A DNA stretch of 64,000 nt from Tetradesmus obliquus (taxonomy: Eukaryota > Chlorophyta > Chlorophyceae > Sphaeropleales > Scenedesmaceae), in contig CP126202.1 in assembly GCA_030272155.1 (NCBI GenBank), positions 4,051,501-4,115,500 on the forward strand, given 5' to 3'. This document shows, one piece after another, positions 1 through 10,148 of the stretch (its first letter is position 1; each line of letters opens with the position of its first letter). The notes under the pieces were generated by a model. It made no database searches, was not told the DNA's origin, and saw only the letters and a program-made list of their open reading frames with translations. A program made the position numbers and the translations under genes.

Positions 1-1
1 T

Positions 2-211
2 GGTACCCTTCCCTGCCCTGAGTTGACTGCTGAGGAAAATAATCAAGTTGAGCTGGACCAAGCCAATGTGAAGCGGGAACTGCCGTTGAAGCGCACATCC
101 GCGACGAGCTCGACACATGAAGCAGCATGTCAGTCAAAAATTCTTGACACATTGGTGCCTGTGACGTACTCCACCGTCAACGCTTCCCAAACTGAACAAC
201 TGAAAGTGTAA
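2..211 (+). CDS. possible 3' terminal exon of a gene starting left of the window
   Basis: The frame is open from base 2 to a TAA at 209-211, giving about 69 codons. They are hydrophilic, rich in E, Q, K, S and T, and free of the CAG runs that dominate spurious frames here. There is no upstream ATG in the window, so this would be the end of a gene beginning off the left edge. The stop codon overlaps a TGTAA motif, the common green-algal polyadenylation signal. No family is recognised. It could equally be a chance open stretch. Confidence 0.3.
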   Translation, partial: GTLPCPELTAEENNQVELDQANVKRELPLKRTSATSSTHEAACQSKILDTLVPVTYSTVNASQTEQLKV

Positions 212-1126
212 TCACCTTAGAGGCCAGGCAAAAGCATCAATCCCGCGCAGATGAGGGCATCTTTGTCAGCAGCAGTACATGTGCAGGACATTTGATGGCA
301 GGATCCCATTGGTACAGAGATGGTAGGACTTTGTGCAGCATCCCAGCCTTTATCTCACCGGGATGCAGCGCAAAAGGCTTTTTAGTCCAATCTCAATAAA
401 ATATGCAGGATTGCAAGGTACAGCACAGGTACAGAGCAAGCAATCTCACTGCAGCTCATGAGCTCATCACAGCCACTACGGGATGCTGCCACAGCCTGGT
501 CTGTCAGAGCGAAACAGAGTCATGATTCGACTACTACACTACCTTACCAATGGCTTAAAAAGGAAAAGTAAGTGCGCATCTGGCAAGCTCTGGAATCTGG
601 GCAGCCATGGTTGGTTGTGGTGGAGCAGCAGCAAACCCTACTTGTCACTCCAAAAATGACGACACCACATTCAAAATTTAAGAATCAGTACATCTTACAT
701 CAAGCTTGTAATTGCAACCAGGAAGCGCTAAACAGCTCACAGCCATCATCTCATTATTCTCGCACTACTGTTGTTGGCCTGTGCCTTGTCGCTGAACGCA
801 GTGTGCTGTGAGCAGCAACTTTTGAAAGCTTTTCTTGGTTATCAGGGTACACTTGTAAGTAGCCCTGTCCTCAAGCGCAATACCCGCCGGAAATCACTTT
901 TGGCGGTGCTGGACTTTTGGCGGTGCTGGGCGGGAAGTCACCACGTTGCTAGCTGGGCTCTTGTAAGGCATTGTCTGACATCTACTTGGGTAAGAAAACC
1001 GTGTGCCGCTGCGTTGCGAGCTGGTAGCCCGAGCAAGCAAACGGCATCCCTGACACCACAACCATCGTGTCCCGCAAATTCGCAGCTATCTCAACGCGTG
1101 CAGTCGTCATTAGCAGCAGTAACAAC
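212..1126. other. intergenic / 5' region, no gene recognised
   Basis: No frame here shows splice-consistent coding sequence. It probably holds the 3' flank of the left-edge exon and the promoter or 5' UTR of the gene starting at 1127. The frame of that gene is closed by a TAG near 1024, so its coding region cannot extend further up without an extra exon. Confidence 0.5.
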
Positions 1127-3772
1127 ATGAACATGACCTACGATGGCGCCAGCAGTGCCACGGACGCTGCACCCCATTTCTTGGCAGCATTCCTGCGGGA
1201 GCCTGATGTACTGCAGGCCCTTGCAGCGCTGCAGCACAAGGGCAGCCTGCCTGTCTGCAGCAAAGATGGAAAAGGTAAGCAACTTGCAGCGCAAAGGCAT
1301 GCCACACGGACCTAGCAGTGCTGCCTGCAATAGCAGCCCGTCTCACTGCTACAGCAGCAGTATCAGCCCATCTGTCCTGTGCAAAGCATGCTAGCAACTT
1401 CCAACCTTGCACACTGTGCCGAACTCTTCCTGGGACATTTGTGTTCTGCTGCTGCAGACTCGCTGCCGGACACTCTGGCGCACATGTTTGTCATTGTGCA
1501 GCGCACAAACCAGAGCAGGATGTGCAGCGCACTGCGGGCGGCCACCTGCACACCAACCATGCACAGCCTGCTGCTGGCTCTGGTGAGACACTTCATGCAG
1601 TTGCCTCTGGCTATGCCTGTGCCTCTGGCTGGTGCTTGCCTGCTGCAATGCCTGCACCCAGAACGCTGCCCCCAGAAGTAGAAACGAGTCCAGCCATTTC
1701 ACTATCCTGCACAAAGCTGCACCAACACAACCAACCCCTCCTTGCTCACTACTCTGCTTCTGCCTGCGCTGCTGCTTACTGTGTTCAGCTGTGGCTGGTG
1801 GAGAGCTACAACAGTGGTGCCCCAAGGAGCCGCCCCATGGCAGTGCTGCAAGATTACTTGTTTTACCGGTCAGGTGAGAAACACGACCTGCTAGTCATGT
1901 TGCCTGTGAGCAGACAGCAGTGGCCAAACACTGCGCTGCAGCTTGCAGGAATCCTGCAAGCCCTGCACAATGTGATACAGCTTGCCTTTTCAAAGCAGCC
2001 TGCAGCCCTCAAGGACTCTGCTGCAGCTTGCAGGATTCCTGCAAGCCCTGCATGTCCTGCAAAGAGCTCTTGCACACTGCTCAGTCACAGCCCCAACAGC
2101 CCTTTCAGCGGCTTGCAGGAATCCTGCAAGCAATCTGCTGTCTGATTGACCAAGCAGTCAGCAGGCCTGCTGGCTTGTAGGCAGTATCATAGGCCATACG
2201 CTGCTGTAACTTACAGTTTACCACCGCTGCCTCATGCTGTGTGCTGCCAAACCTACAGACATGCCAGTGAAGGACCCACCCAAGGCCTGGAAGCTGCTGC
2301 GGCAGTTCACCCGGGCACTCAAAGAGATGCAGACCGCTGTCCTCAAGGGCTGCGGCACCGATGTGGGTGTGCTGCCCAAGCAGCTGGCAGCTGCCAACCA
2401 CGCGCTTGCCGCTGCCGGGGGCGGCAGCCTGCTGACTGGCCTGCAGGCAGCAGTGCAGCAGCGCGTGGACCGCTGGCGCCTGCAGGATGAGGCGGCAGCA
2501 GCAGCAGTGGCAATGCAGCAGCTCATCCGCAAGTGGAACATAGAGTATGAGGCAGCAGCAGCAGCGGCAGCAGCAGTGGCAGCAGCAGGGCCTGTTGAGG
2601 GGCATGCTGCCTGCCACCTGTCAAGCGGCCTACCGCAGATGGAGGGCGGCAGCAGCATCAGCAGCAGCGCTGGCAGCGCAGTCATGCCAGCTGCTGCGGC
2701 AAGTCCTGTTCAGCAAACAGCTGTGTTCCACTTTCCAGATGGCATGCTGGACGTCATGCTGGAGCTAGAGGGCAGCAGCAGCAGCAGCAGCGCTGGCAGC
2801 ACAGCCATGCCGGCTGCTGCAGCAGGCCCTGTTGAGCAGGCAGCTGTGTGCCACTTCCCAGATGGCGTGCTGGAGCTAGACGGCAGCCCTGATGAAAGCA
2901 GCAGCGGCATCAGCTGCGCGCACCGCAGCAGCTCTGGCAGCGGCAACAGCAGCAGCGGCTTCATCAGTGTGCGCCGCAGCAGCACTGGCAGCCGCCGCAG
3001 CATCTTGAGCTTTGTGCGCCGCAGCAGCAGTGTTGGCAGCAGCAGCAGCTTCGGCTGTGTGCGCCGCAGCAGCACTGACAGCAGCTGCAGCAGCAGCTTC
3101 AGGTATGTGCGCCGCAGCAGCACAAGCAGCATCAGTGACATCCTGAGCTATGTGCGCCGCAGCAGCAGTGGTGGCAGCAGCGGTGGGTTCAACTGTGTGC
3201 GCCACAGCAACACTGACACTAGCACCAGCCGTTTCAGCTGCTTGCGCCTCAGCAGCACTGACACCAGCAGCAATGGCTGTGGCTGGGTGCGCGGCAGCAT
3301 CGCTTGCAACAGCAGCAGCTTGAGCTTTGTTGACGGCATCAACATTGCTCGCAACGGCAGCAGCAGCAGCAACAGCATTGCCGGCAGCAGCATCAAGCGC
3401 GACAGCAGCAGCAGCATTGCCAGCAACTACATTGCAGACAGCAACAGCAGCAGCAGCAGCAGCGACGCGTACAGCTTTGAAGTCATCAGCAGCGCTGGCA
3501 GCTCCACCCTGCCGGCTGCTGCAGCAGGGCCTGACCAAGCAGCAGCTATTTACGGGCTGCCTGCTGACCCCTTTGCCATGGACTGCAGCGCCAGTGGCAG
3601 CAGCTGCGCAGCTGATGCTTACGAGCTGCCTCAAGACCCCTTTGGCATGGAGTGCAGCGGCGCAGCTGGCAGCAGCAATGCAGATGATGCCTTTGTGCTC
3701 CCAGACGACCCCTGGGGCATGGCGGCTTGCGGCAGCGCCACCGATGCTGCTGAGACGCTGGGCGATGACAGC

Positions 3773-3816
<44 letters not shown>

Positions 3817-3907
3817 CACCTGCAAGAAGCGCGGCCTGCTGAGGCGCGCTGCTGGCTGGGCGGCGCTGCCACTGGTGCTGCTGGCTGCCCGCAAGATGAT
3901 GAGCTAG
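1127..3907 (+). CDS. novel Ser/Arg-repeat protein with C-terminal hydrophobic tail, 4 exons
   Basis: Exons 1127-1274, 1458-1582, 1789-1873 and 2259-3907 join in phase (2007 nt, 668 aa). The start is the first ATG after an in-frame stop. Residues 1 to about 200 look globular (for example LWLVESYNSGAPRSRPMAVL, then KAWKLLRQFTRALKEMQTA). After poly-Ala/poly-Gln stretches come two copies of a block containing VxHFPDGxLxxxLE, then about nine repeats of roughly 20 residues built on VRRSSS. Three copies of an LPxDPxxM block follow (LPADPFAM, LPQDPFGM, LPDDPWGM). The end is poly-Gln, a basic stretch (KKRGLLRR) and a short hydrophobic segment close to the C-terminus, which suggests a tail anchor (inference). 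The RRSS repeats fit basophilic kinase sites. No known family is recognised. Confidence 0.75.
1942..2130. repeat. 85-bp tandem repeat with palindromic core
   Basis: Three copies of CTTGCAGGAATCCTGCAAG, or its single-base variant, start at 1942, 2027 and 2112, exactly 85 bp apart, inside intron 3 of the Ser/Arg-repeat gene. The core is a perfect inverted repeat around its central base. Each left half (CTTGCAG) looks like an algal 3' splice site on the plus strand, and the right half is the same on the minus strand. Confidence 0.85.
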
Positions 3908-5412
3908 GCCGTGGCGCAGCACACATGCAGCAGCTGCGGCAACGCTCCCAGGCGTGGTTGTCACTGGCTGGACGTCAACACAGGGGATTTGCCTGTTGGA
4001 GTGAGGTTGGGGGAGTGTTACTGTGAGGTTGCTTAACGTTCTGACCGGTTGGCATCATACTACGATATGACCTAGTATGTCAGGTTGGGACGATTTCAGT
4101 GTGAATTGTGAGCGCGGCTTGTGCCCCAGGCAGGTTTCAGTCTTGAGGTAGTTGTATTCTAAATTGGATTGTGAGCGCGCTGACGTACTCCTGTCTGCTT
4201 GAGTCAGGGCGGGAGGTTGTACTTTGGATTGTATGCTGGCTATTAATGTCCTTTCTGGGTGGAGTAGGTTGCAACTGGCTTTGCAGTGATATCTGCTTTG
4301 GCGCGCTTGTTGCTTGATTTTTAATTGTGCTGTCCCTGGTGATGGTACCTCATCTTGGGGTGTCCAGAGTGCTGATTGGACAGATTTACACTTGTGAATT
4401 GAGCTGCACAGTTTGAGCTGCACAGTGAATTGCTACGGCTTCATGTTGTGAGGCCCGGATGGAACGGTTGCCAGCTCGACCTTTCATCCATGTACCATAT
4501 GTTGCATAGATCTACATTGTACTATAGATTGGTGGCACAGAGCTACCTTGGTAACCCCGCATCAGGATCACCATCAAGTTGGTCACAAGACTTTCCTGCA
4601 GGGCGTTACTAACCCAAAAACAGCCAGCAGGGCGTGTCTGCGCTGCCACATGAGAAGATTATGCACGCCATAGCAGCAATACATGTGATACAAGAGCAAA
4701 GGTTGCTTTGACCACAGCAGCTGCCAGTCCATAGCTCGTTGATGCCCCCTGCAGGTAACTGACATCATGTGTGCTATGATAGCACAGCTTGCAAGGACCA
4801 TGTTCAACGCCACAACACAGACAGCAAATCCCAACACCACGCCATGCCGCAGAGGCCGTGCTATACAACTCAAGTTGTACGTCACCCCTCAGCTGAGTTT
4901 GCTGTAGACAACCGCACAGTGCGCATGTGCCAACTGAAGCCCCGACACGCAAACACAGCACATGTACAGTGCGCACAGCCCAGTCACCGGCTGCAGACAC
5001 GACACAACCATTCATTGAGCCAGCCATAGCTGCTATTAACATAACAGTGTGTCACACCACAGCAGAGGTTGCTGTGCACCTTCACACGCTGTGCCGTGTG
5101 CCATGACGTGCACTGGGCGCACAGCCCAGCTCTTGCCCAGCTCAAAAGCATGACGCTCAATGATGCGCCAGCATATGCAGAACTCATTGATCTGGACCCC
5201 GGAAAGCTGCCAACAAGAGACGTAATAAAAACAAAGGAAGCATCCAGTGCCCGCTGTGGAACACAGTGGTGTGGCTAAGATGTATAGTACAGCACAGCAA
5301 CTGCCAAGTGACACAGGGCTGTGCACAGTTTCGGCGTACCCCTAGAACTTGCAAATATCGTAATCTCTGCTTCGATTTAGCTGTGCAAAGCATCATTGCT
5401 GCTGCTGCGCTC
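3908..5412. other. convergent intergenic region, nothing recognised
   Basis: This lies between the 3' ends of the Ser/Arg-repeat gene (+) and the J-domain gene (-). It is less CAG-rich and more AT-rich than the coding DNA. Several short open frames exist, but none has splice-consistent or family-like content. It presumably holds the two 3' UTRs. Confidence 0.5.
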
Positions 5413-8237
5413 CTACAGAGGCTTGCCCCTAAACCCTCCACCCCCAGGAATGCCGCCGCCACCCCTCCTGCTAGGCCCGCTGCCCCTGCCACCCCCTAAA
5501 CCCTCATCCCCTTCCTCCTCCCAGCGCCGCCTAGGGTTTTGCCACTCCTGCCGTCCAGGGTTTGACCAGCCCTGGCGCTTTTCAAACGTGTCATCTCCTG
5601 GCCGGTATGGGTCCCATTCTGAGGGGCCTGCCCCGCCCCATTCATCATTATCGCCGCTGCCAAACATTGACCTGCCTCGGTAACCAAACCCTGCAAGGCA
5701 TACCAGCACAAAACAGTTTCTTGTTGTTGTTGGTGGTTACAGCGCATCTGTCAAGCAAAGTTTAATGAACCTGCTGTAGCACTTTGCTGTACATCAATAC
5801 TGCTGCACACCTCAAAGACAACTTGCAGCTGCAATCAACGCCTGCCACTGCATGCCGACACCCACCGCTGCATGCTTTCACCGCTCCTCACACGCCCACA
5901 CATGCTGCTTGCTGCTGATCACCTCGACTCCTCTGCTGGCACACAGTACGTATGCATGCATTGTGCTGTTAATCATCAGCACTTGATCTGCAACCGCCCA
6001 CCTGGATCCCTCGTCTGCTCTTCAACCCGCCTGTGCCACGCCTCGCTGCTGCCGCTGCCAAAAGGGTCTAACCGCCCGCTGCCCCACTGCCGCATGGGAG
6101 AGCCATACTGCCCACCCATCACTCGAGACAGCCTTTCTAGCATCTCCTCTGGCGACAGCTGCTGCTGCTGCTGTGAGGCATCGCCTGTGTCCTCCCTGCC
6201 GCTGCTGCTGGCTGCCTGCTGCTCCTCAGCCTCCCACATCTTCCTGCAAGCAGAGCAGCAGCACCCGCGGCAAGTGGATTAGTAGCAGACACCAGATACG
6301 GTTAATTCAAAGCTTGTTCAAATGCTAGATGTCGCTGACTGAGCCCCTGCCTGCCACACCTTCCTGCAAGCGCAGCAGCACAGCACGCACAACCAGCAGA
6401 TCAGTAGCGGGCACCAGGCGATGTGCTGTTCAAGTTGGGTCGGGTGCTGCTGGCTGCTGCTAATGCAGAGAACCACTACAACCTCCAGCGCACTGCACGA
6501 CTGCCCTCTCTGATGCTGCTTGCGCAGGCGCGTCTTGCTTGCGTCCCAAGACGTAAACCCACAGCATTTGATTCATCTCTAACCTAATTCACTGACAATC
6601 TAGATGATGCATATGATGTGACGGCATGCGATGACAAATGTAACGCCCGCACCTGTGCACCTCCCAAGGGTCGACTGTCTTGGGCGGCTGCCAGGCGCCA
6701 GGCAGCCCCTCGTCCTCCTCAACGTCCTGCAAGCAGCATCGACAGCCGATTCAAACACTGTTACATTTCAAATGTAACATGTTGCTCATCAACCCCAACA
6801 GCTGCTTGCAGGACAGCTGCCTCTCACATCTCCAGAACTCCAGCATGCAGGAACACCCACACGCTGCAAGAGCTGCAACAGCAAAAGCGGGACCGACGAG
6901 GTCGATTGGTAATGTCCTAATGATGCTGCAAAAGCTGGAAGCGTGGCACACCTGGAAGAAGTTGAGCCGGCGTGTGCGGTGTGTCTGATCGTACTGGCGC
7001 CTGCTGTCTGCATCCACCAGCGTCTCGTACGCAAGCTTGGCCTGCTTGAACTGCTGCTCAGCGTCATCCTGCGTCATTGAATGATGTCGACACCCACGGA
7101 CGCAACTCAACAATCGCGCAATAATCGCATGTCTGCAAAAAAACCTTGGCCTGCTGGAACTGCCGCTCCGCATCATTCTGTGCAATGAAAGGAGTGCGAG
7201 CATGTGAGGCCACGCGCATGTTGGCCATTGCCTTTGGTGCAGCCAGCAGACTGAGGCGCCAATCTACCATCACATATGCTGCTAGCAGCAGCAAGCAGGA
7301 CCTCAGGACCACACACATGTAGCTGCTGCAGCACACACAGCCCTGAATGAACATCCTGCACAGCCCTGCCTACAGCGTCATCACTACGCCGAGCGTGTGC
7401 TGATGCTGCCGTGCCGCTGCTGCTCCTGCCTGCGTGCTGTCATGTCGACACCACCACGCTCCTGCTGCTGCTGCTGCTTGAGCACCAGAGCACTGGCCAA
7501 AGCGCGTCCGCCTAGCACTCAGCAGCCAGGCAGCAGCAGTGCTGTTGCTCACCTCCTTGTCCACGTCTGGTTGCAACTGCTTGCTATGAACAGCAGGCTG
7601 CTTACTATGAACAGCATGCCAGCACAGCAAACATGTAGCTGCGGCAGCAATAGTGAATATTCACCTCTTTGTTCACATCTGGGTGCAGCTGCTTAGCGCG
7701 CTTCCTGTATGCTGCCCTGATGTCTTCTTCTGAGGCATCCACATCAACACCCAGCACATCGTAGTAGTTGGCTGCAGGAAGAACAAGGCAGCACGGCAAA
7801 GCATCTGCATCGGCAAGTGCTTAAAAGCAAAACTCGCACATGCTGGGCCAGCAGTTGATCTCTACATGCAGCCACGTCAGCAACCAGCACAACATAGTAG
7901 GTGGCTGCAAATCAGTTAAACGAAGGCAGTACGCAAAAGCGTGTAAACAAAACTTTAAGGAGAAACGCAGCCATGACGAATAGAAACAGTTGCTGTGAAT
8001 AGGGACAGTTGCTGTCATTGCCCAGCTCCCGGCAGCTGCCACTGGCGCCAGCTGCTGTCTGCGGCCTGGTGGAAACCTGCAGCCTGCGCCACTGCAGGTG
8101 GCCTGCTCCTGCACCATGACCTGCAATGACAGCTGTCCACCGCAGAAACACATCAATCTGCCACAGCAGTTGAAATACCACTCACGTGTCTTGGAGGCTG
8201 CTGCCACCACAGACAGCCTGCTGCTGGGCTGCCTCAT
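5413..8237 (-). CDS. J-domain (DnaJ-like) co-chaperone, 6 exons
   Basis: Exons 8237-8186, 7771-7665, 7068-6952, 6726-6661, 6239-6002 and 5690-5413 join in phase (858 nt, 285 aa). J-domain proteins stimulate Hsp70 ATPase and deliver clients. The J domain spans about residues 18-90: [19 protein letters not shown], then the HPD loop in [10 protein letters not shown], then a final helix with [19 protein letters not shown]. The short leader ending VVAAASKT resembles a plastid-targeted N-terminus, but it is brief for a transit peptide, so an upstream exon may be missing. The C-terminal two thirds has a poly-Gln run and a Gly/Arg/Trp-rich tail and lacks the Cys-repeat and substrate-binding domains of type I DnaJ, making it type III. 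The acceptor of exon 5 was chosen on phase grounds. Confidence 0.88.
7144..7177 (-). repeat. acceptor-side echo of J-domain exon 3
   Basis: Read on the minus strand, CACAG precedes sequence encoding [11 protein letters not shown]. This matches the true exon 3 start at 7068 ([11 protein letters not shown]) before degenerating. It lies in the intron upstream of the true exon. Confidence 0.8.
7548..7582 (-). repeat. donor-side echo of J-domain exon 2
   Basis: The minus strand encodes [10 protein letters not shown] followed by GTGAG, a copy of the exon 2 end ([10 protein letters not shown] then GTGAA at 7665). The copy sits downstream of the true exon in intron 2 and has the better donor consensus. 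Confidence 0.8.
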
Positions 8238-10148
8238 TCCAGCTGCAGCAGCAGCACATCCATGCTGCCTTGCTGCTGCTTTTGCGCCAGGCCTGCATGT
8301 GCATGCAATATGTGGCCGCTATGTTGTTGAATGCGGTGGATATAGTGAACAACTGCTACATCGGCCGAAGCGGGACGACATCGCACCTGCTGGTGCCACC
8401 TCGGTGTGTGTAGGTGAACATCGCTGCCCTGCTTGCTCAGCCGGCTAAAGCAGCAGGCAAACCCCCGAGAGCAATTTCCAAGCTGGAACAAAGCAGGTAT
8501 GCTTGCACCAGGCGAAGCTGGTGGTGGCCTTGTGGCCAAGACACAAGGCTGTCAACTGCTGGTGAGAGGGAGTGAAGTGAAGTGGGGTTGTGTTCGACCA
8601 GCTGCGGCCGTCACAGCTTACAATTGTGAACACTGCTGTCTACTATAGGCGTGGCATGTCGGCCTTGTGGACAGCTTGGTCTGAGCTCAGCTGGAGGGTT
8701 TGCCAGTGTAACAAGAACTGTAACAGACCCTGGTGGGTGCTCTTTGACAGGGCCCCACAGCATGCACTGTGCAGGCGCACAGCCAGGGCAACAACAGCGC
8801 AGAAGGAAACAATTTGGATGCTGTTACAAGTAACAGATAGTTACAGGACATGGCATCAGCTGCTTGTCATGGCAGGCGCCTGGTCAGAGCCTTAGCCAGC
8901 GTACTGTGCTCAATGTGCCTACTGCCGAGGTAACACAATGTAACGCTGCTGCGCTGTGCATGTGACGAGCCAAGCGGCATGTGCAGACCCCGTGACTGCT
9001 GCCTTGCACTGCTGTTCGATCAACACCAAAGTAGCCTGCTTAGGCGCCCTAGCGAGGTGCCACACCACCTGCAATGCAGCAACCTGCGCATGCACGTTTA
9101 GTGTGTTCCACGATGAGAGCACAGCCCGTCGCACCACACAGCTTGCAGGCAAGCTCTACGCTGTATTGCGACACACACAGGTTTGTGTACAGTCAGTAAC
9201 AAGCCAGGACGGCGACCACACACATGCCAAAGCGGCCTCCAAACACCCTGCCGCCGCTCCGAAAGTCCCTAAACTCTATGCCTGGGCTGGTTAAGCATAT
9301 TGGGTCAGCACAGCAATCTGGCCTGAGCAGCTTACGATCATGAACTGGATTCTGCATGTCATGGTTTTGCACGCACAGGCAGCAGCATTTGCCCACCACA
9401 GCATGTTGTGCCTGCCTGGCAGCCGCCAATCAGGAACTGCCACAACTGACAAAAAAACTGTAAGCCCAAGCCGCCACAGAAACCCCCTACAAATACGACG
9501 TGCAGCACTCTGCGCAGCACACAGAGCAGCTGCCTCCTATTCTGCCCACAAGCAGCACACCTCAGCATGCCCGGCCCCGGCCGCCCTGATCTACAGCTGC
9601 TGCTGTCATCCATAGCCACCCGCATCAATAAATCGATCACTGAAGCACAGACAGTGTTTTACAAGCCAAAATCATAAAGAAGAAGCCCAAAAGAGACCTG
9701 AGCATGCTATCCCTGGCACTGAACCTTTGCACCACCTGTTGTCCTCCGCATCATCACATGCGCTGTGTGCTGTTGGGTTAGCACACACGCTAGCTTGCGC
9801 TCCCTCTTGCTGCCGCTCCAGTGGGGCGCGGGGTTGATGCTGGGCGTCCTGCTAAGGCTTGGCAGGTAATTTGTTTATATGCTTTGATAAAAAGCACGCT
9901 AGCTGGAGGGTCCCATGGCCACAGGCACCACAGGATGGCTGCCTCTTGTGGATGCCAGGCGCTGAACTCTGGCACTCATCTCTGGCACACCACGTGATGA
10001 CCGCAACATCAGATGCGCTGTGTGCTGTTGGTTCAGGGCCCTCCTGCTGCTGCTGCTGCCGTGCTGCGACGCAGGGTGGTGATCCGCGTTGGTGCTGAGC
10101 TGCTGCTGAGCGCGCAGGTTGCGCTGCGGTTTAGGGCCCTGGAGTACG
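8238..10148. other. region between the J-domain and TBC genes; weak small-gene candidate
   Basis: This holds the promoter side of the J-domain gene and the 3' UTR of the TBC gene. A TGTAA on the minus strand at 9663-9659 may be the TBC polyadenylation signal. A minus-strand open frame from an ATG near 9616 would encode about 80 residues rich in Cys and Gly with a hydrophobic middle. No family or splice support was found for it, so it is not called as a gene. Confidence 0.4.
9898..9940 (-). repeat. echo of the TBC gene's coding end beyond its stop
   Basis: The minus strand again encodes [12 protein letters not shown] and a stop, almost the same as the true C-terminus at 10190-10149 ([12 protein letters not shown], stop). 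The copy lies about 250 bp past the true stop, in the 3' UTR or flank. Confidence 0.8.

Noticed and set aside
1318-2145. Long plus-strand open frame (275 codons)
   Set aside because: It is a shadow spanning introns and exons of the 1127-3907 gene; the spliced exons lie in other frames and chain in phase.
2876-3964. Long minus-strand Ala/Val-rich frame opposite the Ser/Arg-repeat gene
   Set aside because: It is produced by the CAG/AGC repeats read on the other strand; there is no motif or splice support.
5430-5535. CCCTAAACCC stretches resembling telomere repeats
   Set aside because: They lie in the Gly/Arg-rich coding end of the J-domain gene (last exon) and are explained by that coding sequence.
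9193-9616. Small Gly/Cys-rich minus-strand gene
   Set aside because: It has an ATG and a hydrophobic middle but no family, splice or polyadenylation support; mentioned only in the region note.
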